64,000 nt of DNA from Tannerella forsythia (lineage in GTDB: Bacteria; Bacteroidota; Bacteroidia; Bacteroidales; Tannerellaceae): NCBI RefSeq assembly GCF_001006485.1, contig NZ_JUET01000054.1, positions 1-64,000 on the forward strand, in the 5' to 3' direction. Position 1 is the first letter of the stretch. Every line of letters starts with the position of its first letter. The notes under the pieces were generated by a model. It made no database searches. It was not told where the DNA came from and saw nothing but the letters and a program-made list of their open reading frames with translations. Position numbers and translations under genes: made by a program. Below, one piece after another: positions 36,247 through 45,865 of the stretch.

Positions 36247-39093
36247 ATGATAAGAAGTATTATAGGAAGAAATCCCAAAAGATTTTGTCAGATCATAACA
36301 GCAATAGGGATAGGGGTCTCAACCACAGCAAGCGCACAGATAGGCGAAGGTGGAACTCCGCCGAGTTTTCGCTATCAGACGATGCTGCGCAGTGAGGCAG
36401 CCGTAACGGATATCCCTGTCACATTCAGTGTCGAGGACATGAAGCAGGTCGATCGTTGGCAGGAACAGGAAGGATTGACGCCTTTGTGTGTTTCGACACT
36501 TATCAACGTCGCTCTGAACCCCGGAAACTCCGGGAAGTGGAATATCTTGCCCGATGGTCAGGAAATCTGGCAATTGGAATTGAGGGCTGACGGTGCGATT
36601 GCACTGATGCTCTATTACTCCGACTTTTACATCCCTAAGGGCGGAAAACTCTTTCTGTATAACGCGGAAAAGACTCAAATTTTGGGGGCTTATACACATG
36701 CGACACATCCGTCCGGCGGGCGGTTTGCGACCGAATTTGTGGCGGGTGATGTCGTGACGCTGGAGTATGTCAAGGATCCCGAGGGTCAGATGCCACGTAT
36801 CGAAATCGAAGCCGTCGGTTACGGGTATAATCACTTGTCCGTTCCGGAGCAGGGAGGCGTGCAGTTACGGCGTGGAGCGAAATCTTCCGGTCCATGCGAG
36901 GTCAATATTAATTGCGAAGAGGGTGACGCGTGGCAAAACCAAAAGAAAGGGGTCTGTCATACGGTGCAACGCATTGGCACGAAAAGCTATATCTGCACCG
37001 GTTCATTGGTCAATAATACGGCGCAAGACCTGAAACCGTATGTCTTGACGGCCATGCACTGCTCTACCGAAAAAAACACGGAAGCCTCTGATGAAAACAT
37101 GAAACAGTGGGTTTTTTATTTTCATATGGAGCAGAGCGGTTGCAGTACAAGTTCGCCTGCTGTCGGCTCTAAAACGTTGACGGGCTGTAAGCGTATGGCC
37201 TATACCCTCACAAACGGACAGTCCGATGGCTTGTTGTTACTCCTTAATACTCCCGTTCCGGAGAATTATAACGTCTACTATAACGGATGGGATCGGCGCA
37301 ATCGCCCCCCCCGGTCCGGCGTCTGTATCCATCACCCGAAGGGGGATTATAAAAAAATTTCGACCTATAGTAAACCGGGCACACACAGCACGTTCGTCTC
37401 GGACAATGATCTCAAAGGCGATATGCATGCGCATTGGAACGTGACTTTCAGTAAGACGCGCAACGGGCATGGCGTGACGGAAGACGGGTCGTCCGGGTCG
37501 CCACTGTTTAATACCGACAAACTGATTGTCGGGACCCTGACGGGCGGAAGTTCAACGTGTGCCAAACCGGAAGGCTTGAATTTGTACGGTAAGATGAGTT
37601 ACCACTGGAATAAATATACGGATCAGCCACATTCTCATATGGACCAGTTCTTAGACCCGAAAAAAAGCGGTGTCGAAGTATTAGAAGGACGTTATCACAC
37701 GTTGCTGATGCCGCCTTCGAATCTTCGCTCGACGTATCAGACTGGAACGGTTGTACTGGCTTGGGATGCTCCCGCGTCAGGCATTCCTCAAGGGTATCGC
37801 GTCTATCGGAACAATACGAAGATAGAGGAAACGAATGCCCGCTCATATATTGATCGATCGCCGCCGGCCGGAACGGTGACGTATGCCGTGACCGCAGTGT
37901 ATGCCAACGGCAATGAGTCATCATCGATCACCTCTACTCTTGCTCTGACCGAATATAAGGCGCCCGATAATGTAAAGGTAACGCGAACGTCGACCGGAAA
38001 AGCGGCTGTCGTGTGGGATATGCCCGTTTACGAACAAACGATTTATTGGGGGGGAGAGAACTCGAAATATGAGGTGAATATGAATAAAGAGGGCGAAACG
38101 AAGCCTTTCTATTTCGGACAGGCATGGACGAGGGACGAAATCATGCCACTACATCTGAAAACGATTACGGCTGTGAAGTTTATTCCGATTCAGAATAACA
38201 CATACGAAATTTATATCGTACAGGGAAACCGCAGTTATCGACAGAAGATTGTGGATGTAACGTATCGCAGGACGAACACCATCAAGCTGACGACGCCTTT
38301 CGTTATCAACGGGACACAACCGCTGACTGTGGCAATTTATGTATCGGAGCTGTCAGCCAGCAGTACAAATTATCCTGCCGTATGCGACCAAGGCCCCGCT
38401 ATCGACGGGAAAGGAGACCTCTACTCGTACGACGGTAAGATGTGGAAAACGCTCCATAGTGGCCCTGATGCACATAAATTTAATTTCAACTTTTTCATTG
38501 CTGCCGTTGTCAGTTCCAAGAGTAGCGAGTTGCCCACCACGTACTCATCCGAAGTATCAATGCCGCAGCTGTTTTCGACTTCTTCTACGGAGACGGTTCG
38601 CGTTCAAAAAGCGCAAATTGCAGATATCGAACTTGATACGGTTTCGATGCGTAGTCTGCAACCGTATGCTTTCCCTCAAGTTACCGGATACCATATCTAC
38701 CGTGATAAGGTGAAGATCGCCACAGTATCGGCCGCACCTACCCGTTATATCGATCCGATGACTCATCTCAAACCGGTGTATTATCAGGTTTCGGCATTGT
38801 ACGGAAATGCGGAGAGTGTATGGAGTAAGGCGGTGGAATTTATACCGATGAGCAATGTGCCGGGAGCTGAAGATGTGACGATTTATCCTACGGTATTTAC
38901 CGAACAGTTGCACTTGAAAGGTGCCGAAAGGGTAAAGCGTATCGAGTTCTATACCGTCGACGGCCGGCTGCGTTTGCAGGCAGACCGTCCCGGCGGGGTA
39001 ATCGATACTCACTCGCTATCTTCGGGGATGTACCTGATACGCATTTATACGATTGACGGACAGACCGACGTTGCCCGCGGCGTCAGAAAGTAA
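36247..39093 (+). CDS. Secreted lysyl endopeptidase-like serine protease with T9SS sorting domain
   Basis: A 948-residue secreted protein with a signal peptide ending near residue 30 (TTASA|QIG). A propeptide of about 180 residues precedes a chymotrypsin-fold protease with His271 (LTAMHCS), Asp327 (GQSDGLL) and Ser416 (GSSGSP), the arrangement of Achromobacter-type lysyl endopeptidases and P. gingivalis PepK. Two fibronectin-III-like modules (about 485-565 and 795-865) flank a beta-rich segment. The C-terminal ~75 residues (IYPTVFTEQLHL to SSGMYLIRIYT) are a T9SS sorting domain. It should be exported through T9SS and processed by PorU, encoded 6 kb away. Cleavage after lysine is inferred from family resemblance. 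Confidence 0.9.
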   Translation: MIRSIIGRNPKRFCQIITAIGIGVSTTASAQIGEGGTPPSFRYQTMLRSEAAVTDIPVTFSVEDMKQVDRWQEQEGLTPLCVSTLINVALNPGNSGKWNILPDGQEIWQLELRADGAIALMLYYSDFYIPKGGKLFLYNAEKTQILGAYTHATHPSGGRFATEFVAGDVVTLEYVKDPEGQMPRIEIEAVGYGYNHLSVPEQGGVQLRRGAKSSGPCEVNINCEEGDAWQNQKKGVCHTVQRIGTKSYICTGSLVNNTAQDLKPYVLTAMHCSTEKNTEASDENMKQWVFYFHMEQSGCSTSSPAVGSKTLTGCKRMAYTLTNGQSDGLLLLLNTPVPENYNVYYNGWDRRNRPPRSGVCIHHPKGDYKKISTYSKPGTHSTFVSDNDLKGDMHAHWNVTFSKTRNGHGVTEDGSSGSPLFNTDKLIVGTLTGGSSTCAKPEGLNLYGKMSYHWNKYTDQPHSHMDQFLDPKKSGVEVLEGRYHTLLMPPSNLRSTYQTGTVVLAWDAPASGIPQGYRVYRNNTKIEETNARSYIDRSPPAGTVTYAVTAVYANGNESSSITSTLALTEYKAPDNVKVTRTSTGKAAVVWDMPVYEQTIYWGGENSKYEVNMNKEGETKPFYFGQAWTRDEIMPLHLKTITAVKFIPIQNNTYEIYIVQGNRSYRQKIVDVTYRRTNTIKLTTPFVINGTQPLTVAIYVSELSASSTNYPAVCDQGPAIDGKGDLYSYDGKMWKTLHSGPDAHKFNFNFFIAAVVSSKSSELPTTYSSEVSMPQLFSTSSTETVRVQKAQIADIELDTVSMRSLQPYAFPQVTGYHIYRDKVKIATVSAAPTRYIDPMTHLKPVYYQVSALYGNAESVWSKAVEFIPMSNVPGAEDVTIYPTVFTEQLHLKGAERVKRIEFYTVDGRLRLQADRPGGVIDTHSLSSGMYLIRIYTIDGQTDVARGVRK

Positions 39094-39095
39094 GT

Positions 39096-40235
39096 TTATT
39101 CGCCAAGCGGAGCAAAGTAACGAAACCGGTAGCCGGGTATCCGATCCGGATGAAAGATGGCAATCAGTTCGGCCAGAAGGTAGTCGGGATGCATCGGCAC
39201 TTGTTCGTAATAAAGCGATGAGTTTGTGTTACATCCGTAAATACGGCGTTCGCGGAAAGCGTCGAACCGACTGTAAGGGCTGTATTCGGATTGCAAATCG
39301 GCGTAGGTCATGGCCGTAGGCTTATTGTAATGGATCAGCCAGAAATCGGCATGGATTGCACGGTCGAGTACGGTTTCGAATGAAAGCGGGGAACTGCCGG
39401 TGCCGGGCAAGTCGCGAAAGATGTAATCGGCGCCGGCATCGCGAAAGATATGCGCCATGTAACTCTCTCCGGCCGGGACATGCCACGGTGTACCGAACTT
39501 CATGCCCGTCAATAACGTCGGACGGTGCGTGACATCTTCAGCCAGCGATTTTATGCGCAGGTAGTTCGTTTCGGTTTCACGGAACAAAGAATCGGCACGT
39601 GCCGAGTGTCCGGTCAGCAGTCCGAGAAACTTGAGCCATTCCGCGCGTCCGAGCGGGTCGGCTTCCATATAATCCGCACATTCGACAATGGGAATCCCGA
39701 TCTTTTCGACGGGCCCGTAACTTCCATTCTGAAATGGAGAAGCAAGCACTACTTCGGTACCGATCTCCACCATCTTTTCGATATTGGGGGATGTCGCTTC
39801 GCCGAGATCGATGATCGTTCCGCCTTGCAAACCGTCTCGAACGGCCGGCACATCAATATAGCGCGATTCGCAGACACCGGCAATACGGTCTGAAGCACCC
39901 AGCTCATCGAGGATAGCACAATGTACGGAGGTGTAAACGACCATGTTTTTGACCGGCACGCGGACGATTGTTCCTTGAGGAAGTCCGTCGGGTTGTTGAG
40001 CGTCGCGAGGGATAAGCAGGTAACGTTGCAACAGACGGCCTTCGTTCCAAGGGTCGCGTACTTCGACTTTCGTGTAACCGTCGTATGCCGTTATGGTATA
40101 TCCCGTGGCGTACCTTATCGAATCGGCTGAAGGCGCCTTCTCTCCTCCGGCTGCCGAAGAAGAGCTCTGCCCCACGTTACAGCCGGACGTGAGGCAGAGG
40201 AATAACCATAATAGGCAGAAGCAAATGCGTATCAT
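39096..40235 (-). CDS. btuF: Periplasmic cobalamin-binding protein of an ABC importer (BtuF-like)
   Basis: A 379-residue lipoprotein (lipobox LTSGC, Cys19) of the helical-backbone type III substrate-binding class. The typical start of the first lobe (VYTSVHCAILDELGASDRIAGVCESRYID) and the central helix with TNYLRIKSLAEDV are seen. This class binds cobalamin, haem or siderophores. The cobalamin riboswitch ahead of the operon and the BtuB and BtuG genes upstream point to vitamin B12, delivered to a BtuCD permease-ATPase. No BtuC or BtuD gene follows; the gene ends 3 nt from a convergent protease gene. Confidence 0.82.
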   Translation of the reverse strand: MIRICFCLLWLFLCLTSGCNVGQSSSSAAGGEKAPSADSIRYATGYTITAYDGYTKVEVRDPWNEGRLLQRYLLIPRDAQQPDGLPQGTIVRVPVKNMVVYTSVHCAILDELGASDRIAGVCESRYIDVPAVRDGLQGGTIIDLGEATSPNIEKMVEIGTEVVLASPFQNGSYGPVEKIGIPIVECADYMEADPLGRAEWLKFLGLLTGHSARADSLFRETETNYLRIKSLAEDVTHRPTLLTGMKFGTPWHVPAGESYMAHIFRDAGADYIFRDLPGTGSSPLSFETVLDRAIHADFWLIHYNKPTAMTYADLQSEYSPYSRFDAFRERRIYGCNTNSSLYYEQVPMHPDYLLAELIAIFHPDRIPGYRFRYFAPLGE

Positions 40236-40257
40236 TGGTTTTGTTCTTCAGAAACGA

Positions 40258-41358
40258 TCAGTTAAAGAAAACGGCATGGTTCGGATTTATACCGCCCGAT
40301 TCAAACTGCTCGATAAATTTGCCGTTACGGTCGAAGCGATAGATCGTGCCGTTTTCGGTAAAGCTCGATGTACCGATATAGATATCGCCGCTATTCGGGT
40401 TTACTTCCATCAGGTAAACACTCGTTTTTCCCAGCTTCTCCGGCATGTTAGTCAGGAAATTCGTTTTGTTCAGTGTACCCGTTTTTACGTTATAACTGGA
40501 GAATGTATTGGTTGTTTTATAAGGTTTGGAGCTCCAGTCCGTATCGCCGTAGACCATATAAATAATTCCATTGTGTTCGCAAAGATGGGTAGCGTTTGCA
40601 ATCGTTGTAACCATTCCTTTGGCTACATCGACTTTCTGTACGGGATAGCTATAATCAGGACCATAGCCCTGAACAAAAATTTGTCCTTCGGATTCAAGTA
40701 CTCTTTGAGGATTCTTGGCTACGATAATAGTTTTCGATACGGCGAACGCTTTTTTGTCGATAACGGTCATCGTAGAATCTTTACCGTGACCGGAGTTAAC
40801 GGCGTAAATCCAGTCGTTATCCTCAGCAATTCCTTCGGGATTTCTTCCAACCTCAACATACCCTTCTATGTCCAGCGTTGTCGCATCGATTTTAGCGACC
40901 TTTCCGCTATACAGCGTCACATAAATCTTTCCGTTATCCGCTACTAACTGGCGCGGAGCACCGTCGCTTTTAGAAAAGGCTACACGCTTTTCTTCGACGC
41001 CCGCGGAGTTGAGCTTCAGTAATACCTGAGAACCAAAAACGGATACATACATGTAATTCTTGTACAGAATAACATCCTGTCCCGTATCGCCGAGTCCTTT
41101 TTTGTTCTGTTTCATAAAAATATCGGACACGAAATCGGCGTCTTTATTCGGCGCGTAAAAAGCCATACCGGCATTGTTTAGTTTGTGTATTCCTTCATTC
41201 AGGATAAACACACGCGTTTTGGGAAGAGTCAAGGTCGATCCGGTGTCGATCAAGGAATCACCTTCGTCGTTATCACATGAGGTAAACGAAAGGCCAATGG
41301 CCAACATACAGCATACGCTGAATAATAAACTTCTGATTTTTAAGATTTTTCTTTCCAT
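40258..41358 (-). CDS. btuG: BtuG-like surface lipoprotein (YncE/DUF5074-type beta-propeller)
   Basis: A 366-residue lipoprotein (lipobox SFTSC, Cys28). Repeated propeller-blade motifs occur, such as NGKIYVTLYSGKVAKIDATTL and NDWIYAVNSGHGKDSTMTVID, as in the YncE/DUF5074 family. BtuG of Bacteroides thetaiotaomicron is a propeller lipoprotein of this kind that binds vitamin B12 at the cell surface and caps BtuB. Position between a BtuB-like receptor and a BtuF-like protein under a B12 riboswitch makes this assignment likely, though it rests on context and fold class, not on a computed alignment. Confidence 0.78.
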   Translation of the reverse strand: MERKILKIRSLLFSVCCMLAIGLSFTSCDNDEGDSLIDTGSTLTLPKTRVFILNEGIHKLNNAGMAFYAPNKDADFVSDIFMKQNKKGLGDTGQDVILYKNYMYVSVFGSQVLLKLNSAGVEEKRVAFSKSDGAPRQLVADNGKIYVTLYSGKVAKIDATTLDIEGYVEVGRNPEGIAEDNDWIYAVNSGHGKDSTMTVIDKKAFAVSKTIIVAKNPQRVLESEGQIFVQGYGPDYSYPVQKVDVAKGMVTTIANATHLCEHNGIIYMVYGDTDWSSKPYKTTNTFSSYNVKTGTLNKTNFLTNMPEKLGKTSVYLMEVNPNSGDIYIGTSSFTENGTIYRFDRNGKFIEQFESGGINPNHAVFFN

Positions 41359-41394
41359 ACTTTTCTTTATTTATGGGGTTAATAAAAATGTTGG

Positions 41395-43407
41395 TTATAA
41401 TTTGATTGAAACCGTTGCCCTGAATGATCGTCCGGGCATCGGGTAATATTTAATAATGTCATACTGTTCGTCGGTCAAGTTCACACATTCGGCTTGCACC
41501 CGCATTTCACACGAGCGCAGGTGGAAAAGGCGGGAGACGGCGAGCGTATGTTCCGTGTATCCGTTGATGCGGTTTACGGGGATATTTTGCTTCAGGTAAT
41601 ACCGTTTACCTACGGCTACGAGCGTGTAGGCAACATTTGCCCACGGCGTCTCGAAGGTCACGGCCCCACTGCCCGAATGACGTGGCGTATAGGGTATCTG
41701 CTGGTTATAATTCTTTGCCTCCGGGTCCGTTCGGTCGATGGCACGCTGATACGTGTAGCTCCCGTTGAGGGCGAGCCGGATCTTGTCGGTGACGGGGGCA
41801 CCGGCCGACGCGTTGATATCTAATCCCGTGATTTTAACTTCTCCGAAGTTCGCCATCTTCCATACGTAGGTCGAAGGGAAAGCGACGATTTTATCACGGA
41901 CTTCGTTGTAATAGCCGTCGACGGTCAGACTGAGATGGTCGAGAAAGCGCAGGGGTGTTCCGTTCCATGTAAATCCGACGTTGTATTCGTTGGCGAGTTC
42001 GGGACGCAATCCCGTATTTCCGAGTCGCAGGTAGTACAAATCGTTGAATGTGGGCACACGAAACGTCTTTTTATACAGGGCACGAATATAGAAATGGTGC
42101 GTAGTGAACGGTCGGCAGGTGAGCGACAGCGAAGGAGTCAGCTTTTTGCGGTCATCCGGCCGGTCTCCGCGTTTCACTTCTTCGGTGACGAACGTGTAAA
42201 GCAAAGTCCCGTTTACGGTCAGTACCCCTCGGTGGAAATGCGCACGCAGAGCCGTCAGCGAAGTGTAGCGCACGGGCGATGGATTTTCGTTGATGTTATT
42301 GTTCAGCGTATTGATTGCCCCATCCTCTGCCAGAGAGAATCGGAGATGGTCCGTGGCATTGAACTGGGCCGTAGCCGAGGCATAATATTCGTTCTGCGTA
42401 TTCAAATCAATCTGCTTTCCGTTTTCATATTTAACATCCGTATCTTCGTATTTGTTCCAGGAGTAGGTATATTTAAGTTGTGCCTGCATCGACCATTGGT
42501 CGGAGAAATGATTTTTGTACGACGTTTGTGTGAAAAAGTTTTCGTCCCACAGCCGTTCGCGGTTATCATTGTTATAGAGGATCACTCCTCCGGGCAGTCC
42601 GCGTTCGGAATTATAGTAATATGCTTTGATGTTCAGATCGGAGGTGTTGCTAAAAGAATGGAAAACATTCGCCTCACTGTGCCATGCGACGATATCGGAA
42701 TTATATCGCTTCTCACGAGTCCTTAAGGCTCCGTTCTTGAGGATGAACGGATAGGTGCCGTCCGCTCTCAGGAAATGACCGTCGATGGAAACGATGGTCT
42801 GTTCGCTGGCTTTGAATGCAGCTCGTAGAAACGGATGGAATTGCCCGAATGAGCCGGTGCGCACGTTGGCTTGTACGCTGTACTTTCGTTTGTCGATAAA
42901 CCGGGGCATCTCGGTGCGGATGCTTAAGACGGCTGCCGAGGCCGCCATGCGTGCCGATCGGAGCAGGTCTTCCTCCTGTCCGACCGAGAGCGAAAGCATT
43001 GAAACGTTATCGAGCGAAAAGCGCCCGATATCGATTTGTCCCGCCTGACAATTGCTGACGGCTACCTCGTCGTAGCTGATGGTTGTGTGATGCGTGCCAA
43101 GACTACGGACCGACACCGTTTTCATTCCGCCGATGCCGCCGTAATCACGTACGGTGGTACCGGCAAAGCGTCGCACCGCATCGGCAATATTCTGCAAACC
43201 GAGTGTCTTAATTTTTTCTCCGCTGAGGGCTTGTACCGGAACGGTTGCTGTTACCTGTCGCGGCATACAATGAGCCGACACCGTCACCTCGTCGATTCTC
43301 CTCTCCGGCATCGTGTCACGCTCCTGAGCGCTTGCCGTGGCGAGAAACAGTGTAAGCATAAAGATGATAACACACATCTTTGGTTTACTTCTTCTGTCAA
43401 TATACAT
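41395..43407 (-). CDS. btuB: TonB-dependent vitamin B12 receptor BtuB
   Basis: A 670-residue outer-membrane receptor. The start MYIDRRSKPKMCVIIFMLTL (43407) gives a signal peptide cleaved near SAQ; the frame stays open upstream only because it reads through the riboswitch. A TonB box region (RRIDEVTVSA) and plug domain (about 45-150, IADAVRRFAGTTVRDYGGIGG) lead into a 22-strand barrel ending FRATVSIKL. The size and the cobalamin riboswitch identify it as the B12 importer. It is first in the btuB-btuG-btuF operon and is expected to be shut off when cobalamin is plentiful. Confidence 0.9.
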   Translation of the reverse strand: MYIDRRSKPKMCVIIFMLTLFLATASAQERDTMPERRIDEVTVSAHCMPRQVTATVPVQALSGEKIKTLGLQNIADAVRRFAGTTVRDYGGIGGMKTVSVRSLGTHHTTISYDEVAVSNCQAGQIDIGRFSLDNVSMLSLSVGQEEDLLRSARMAASAAVLSIRTEMPRFIDKRKYSVQANVRTGSFGQFHPFLRAAFKASEQTIVSIDGHFLRADGTYPFILKNGALRTREKRYNSDIVAWHSEANVFHSFSNTSDLNIKAYYYNSERGLPGGVILYNNDNRERLWDENFFTQTSYKNHFSDQWSMQAQLKYTYSWNKYEDTDVKYENGKQIDLNTQNEYYASATAQFNATDHLRFSLAEDGAINTLNNNINENPSPVRYTSLTALRAHFHRGVLTVNGTLLYTFVTEEVKRGDRPDDRKKLTPSLSLTCRPFTTHHFYIRALYKKTFRVPTFNDLYYLRLGNTGLRPELANEYNVGFTWNGTPLRFLDHLSLTVDGYYNEVRDKIVAFPSTYVWKMANFGEVKITGLDINASAGAPVTDKIRLALNGSYTYQRAIDRTDPEAKNYNQQIPYTPRHSGSGAVTFETPWANVAYTLVAVGKRYYLKQNIPVNRINGYTEHTLAVSRLFHLRSCEMRVQAECVNLTDEQYDIIKYYPMPGRSFRATVSIKL

Positions 43408-43461
43408 ACGTAATCCGTCTGATGTCAGGCGTTTTGACCCGAAACGTCTGAGTATCCGATT

Positions 43462-43630
43462 CCGGCAGGTTTTCCGGCTCGTTCCTCCTTTGGTCGGCTG
43501 CCTTCCCGGCTCGTATCGAGCCAGTGGCGGATAGATATGCCGAGGTGTTAAGAACTTACGGCTACGGGTACAGCTCCGGTCTTTCACCGGATTCCCTTTT
43601 ACTAACCGGATACGGAAGCATCGCGGCTAC
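43462..43630 (-). promoter_or_regulatory. Cobalamin riboswitch
   Basis: On the minus strand the leader contains AAAAGGGAATCCGGTGAAAG, then GAGCTGTACCCGTAGCCGTAAG, the B12 box GCCACTG (43522-43528), CGGGAAGGCAGCCGACC, and a closing CGAGCCGGAAAACCTGCC. These are the conserved core of cobalamin riboswitches. It ends about 55 nt before the btuB start, so it probably controls translation initiation or early termination. The exact ends are approximate. Confidence 0.93.
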
Positions 43631-43644
43631 ACCGAAATCAGATG

Positions 43645-43678
43645 CAAAGGTATCATAAAATTGAGAATTATATACAAA
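43645..43678 (-). promoter_or_regulatory. Promoter of the btuB operon
   Basis: On the minus strand TTTG (43675-43678), a 22-nt spacer, and TACCTTTG (43645-43652), immediately upstream of the riboswitch. It implies a leader of roughly 230 nt. Confidence 0.65.
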
Positions 43679-43757
43679 CAAAGTAAATAAAAATAAAGAG
43701 CTTTGGGACAGTTTCCCCATACTGTCAGAAAAATATTGCTCATTTTTTTTGAAAGTA

Positions 43758-43788
43758 TTTGTGCGTTTAAAAAAAAGTATTACCTTTG
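43758..43788 (+). promoter_or_regulatory. Promoter of tRNA-Asp
   Basis: TTTG (43758-43761), a 19-nt spacer, TACCTTTG (43781-43788), 31 nt before the tRNA. Confidence 0.75.
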
Positions 43789-43819
43789 CACCGCAATTGA
43801 GAATTCAATGCAACATATT

Positions 43820-43893
43820 GGTGTGGTAGTTCAGCTGGTTAGAATACCTGCCTGTCACGCAGGGGGTCGCGGGTTCGAGTCCCGTCCATACCG
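43820..43893 (+). tRNA. tRNA-Asp (GTC anticodon)
   Basis: A 74-nt cloverleaf: acceptor GGTGTGG pairs with CCATACC plus discriminator G, the D-arm is GTTCAGCTGGTTAGAAT, the anticodon arm CCTGCCTGTCACGCAGG has GTC in the loop, and the T-arm contains GGTTCGAGTCC. CCA is not encoded. A truncated integrase gene lies 310 nt downstream, so this tRNA may be the attachment site of the adjoining island. Confidence 0.96.
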
Positions 43894-43950
43894 CTAAATA
43901 GCTGAAAGATAGGCTATAGGTCATCTGAAGCAATTTTAGAAACGAATCCA

Positions 43951-43988
43951 AAAGCGTCTTAATTCCAACGAATTAAGGCGCTTTTTCT
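43951..43988 (+). terminator. Terminator after tRNA-Asp
   Basis: AAAGCGTCTTAATT (43951-43964) pairs with AATTAAGGCGCTTT (43971-43984), with one T-G wobble, followed by a T-rich tail. Confidence 0.75.
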
Positions 43989-44203
43989 TTGTCGCCACCC
44001 CACACGTCGGATGAGGTTCGGAATAGGCGTATATTCCGTAAATATGCCTCCGGTGGTTCCATTTTGGTTACAAAAAACAAAGGGGCTGAAAATTGTAACC
44101 ACAGACGACGTTAAGACGATGTTTAGACGATTGACAAATTACTCTGTTTCAAAATCATATGTCGAACTTTGTAGCCGTATGGTTACACTAATTTTGGAGC
44201 AAA

Positions 44204-45289
44204 ATGAAGAGTCAATTTCGTTCAGTTTTTTACTTGCGCAGCAATTACATCAACAAAGAAGGTAAGACGCCCATCCTCATTCGGATTTATCTGAATAAGG
44301 AGCGTTTGTCGCTGGGATCTACAGGCCTGTCTGTCAATGTCCAATTATGGGATTCAGAAAAAGAGAAAGTCAAAGGACATAGTGCAGAAGCACTTGAAGT
44401 CAATCGAAAGATCGAAGAAATCAGGGCCGATATTCTGACCATTTACAAACGTTTGGAAGTAACAGTAGATGATTTGACGCCGGAGAGAATCAAATCGGAA
44501 TACTGCGGACAAACGGATACATTAAACAGTATAATGGAACTTTTCGATAAACATAACGAGGATGTCTGGGCCCAGGTGGGAATCAATAAAACGGCTGCCA
44601 CTTTACAAAAATACGAAAACAGCAAACGGCATTTTACCCGATTCCTCAAAGCGAAGTACAACAGAACGGATCTCAAATTCTCAGAGCTTACCCCGTTGGT
44701 CATTCATAACTTTGAGATATATCTGCTGACTGTAGCCCATTGTTGTCCGAATACGGCAACCAAAATCTTGAAGCTTTTCAAAACCATTACTCTTTATGGG
44801 CGCAGACATGGATTTCTGTCTCATGACCCCTTTGTGAACAAGCGGTTTCATACGCAAGATTCCAACAGAGGGTTTCTAACCGATGAAGAAATTCAGCGAA
44901 TCATTGGAAAAGAAATATCCATACCCAGATTGGATTTGGTTCGCGATATTTTCATATTCTCCTGTTTCAGTGGCCTGGCGTATATTGATGTGTCCAATTT
45001 AACCGAGGATAACATCGTTGAATTGGACGGACGTGAATGGATCATGACCAGACGCCAGAAAACAAGGGTAGCCACCAATATCATCCTGCTCGACATCCCC
45101 AAGAGGATTATCGAGAAATATGCTCCTGTCCGGAAAAACGGTCATCTCTTGCCGATTCTCTCCAATCAGAAGATGAATGCCTATCTGAAAGAGATAGCCG
45201 ATTTGTGCAATATCCGTAAACCCCTTTCCTTTCACTGCGCAAGACGTGGAAAATTTTATAAACACCAAATAATCAACAGATTAAATTGA
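44204..45289 (+). pseudogene. Tyrosine recombinase (integrase), C-terminally truncated
   Basis: About 361 codons. An N-terminal arm-binding domain (FYLRSNYINKEGKTPILIRIYLN), a SAM-like core-binding domain (about residues 105-210) and the start of the catalytic domain (FSCFSGLAYIDVSNLT, as in Bacteroidetes integrases that lack the first Arg) are intact. The family text stops at LSFHCAR, the HxxR box. The next 14 codons (RGKFYKHQ...) are unrelated, so the last ~50 residues with the second His and the Tyr nucleophile are missing. The enzyme should be inactive. It lies next to tRNA-Asp at the left edge of the island and marks an immobilised element. Confidence 0.85.
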
Positions 45290-45865
45290 TTATCAATGAA
45301 GGCAGGTAACGATAAGGAAACCAGTGATCTTCTATACTCTACCTTATTTTGCCATTTCAAAGAACCACTTTGTCTGTCGCAAAGATAAGGGGATATCGTG
45401 AGAAAATAGAAACCTTTCCAAATTATTTTCGTAAAGCTGTCCGTTGAGGTGGCTTTCTGTTTTCCGTGTATTCTCCTCTTCCTATGATAAAATGAGTCCT
45501 TAAAGACTGTGTTTTTTGTTTTGTCCTGCTTCTCTCCCTGCACATCCTCCACTTATGCCCGTATATCATGTCGGGCTCGGTTGTTCGTTGTCAGTGACAA
45601 AGGTAGTTTCGGGCTTTCACGGACAAAAAAGGTCGGAGCGGCAAGCCGTTACGACGACAATCTCCACACTTTCATTTCATTGCAGGTAGTATTCTCGCTT
45701 TGTTTGTCCTAAGCCCTCCCTTTTTTACGCCACTGAAACGAAAATGACCTCCCCGACGGAAAAAACGTATAAAATGCGGGATATACGAGATGTAAGAAAA
45801 AGGAGATAGAACAAATCTGTTATGAGTGAGTATCAAATGTACTTTGTAAAGCAAACTCCATCAAT
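45290..45865. other. Gene-free junction between integrase and island operon
   Basis: 576 nt with no convincing gene. A higher-GC block at about 45500-45720 (GCCCGTATATCATGTCGGGC, then GTTCGTTGTCAGTGACAAAGG) looks like non-coding sequence I associate with CTnDOT-family conjugative transposons, so it may be a relic of such an element. It does not match the AT-rich operon that follows. Confidence 0.4.

Noticed and set aside
41395-43587. btuB extended upstream to 43587
   Set aside because: The extra 60 codons read through the cobalamin riboswitch; a signal peptide begins at 43407.
45509-45712. 67-codon frame in the integrase/operon junction
   Set aside because: The open frame lies in what looks like non-coding conjugative-element sequence; no start context or family.
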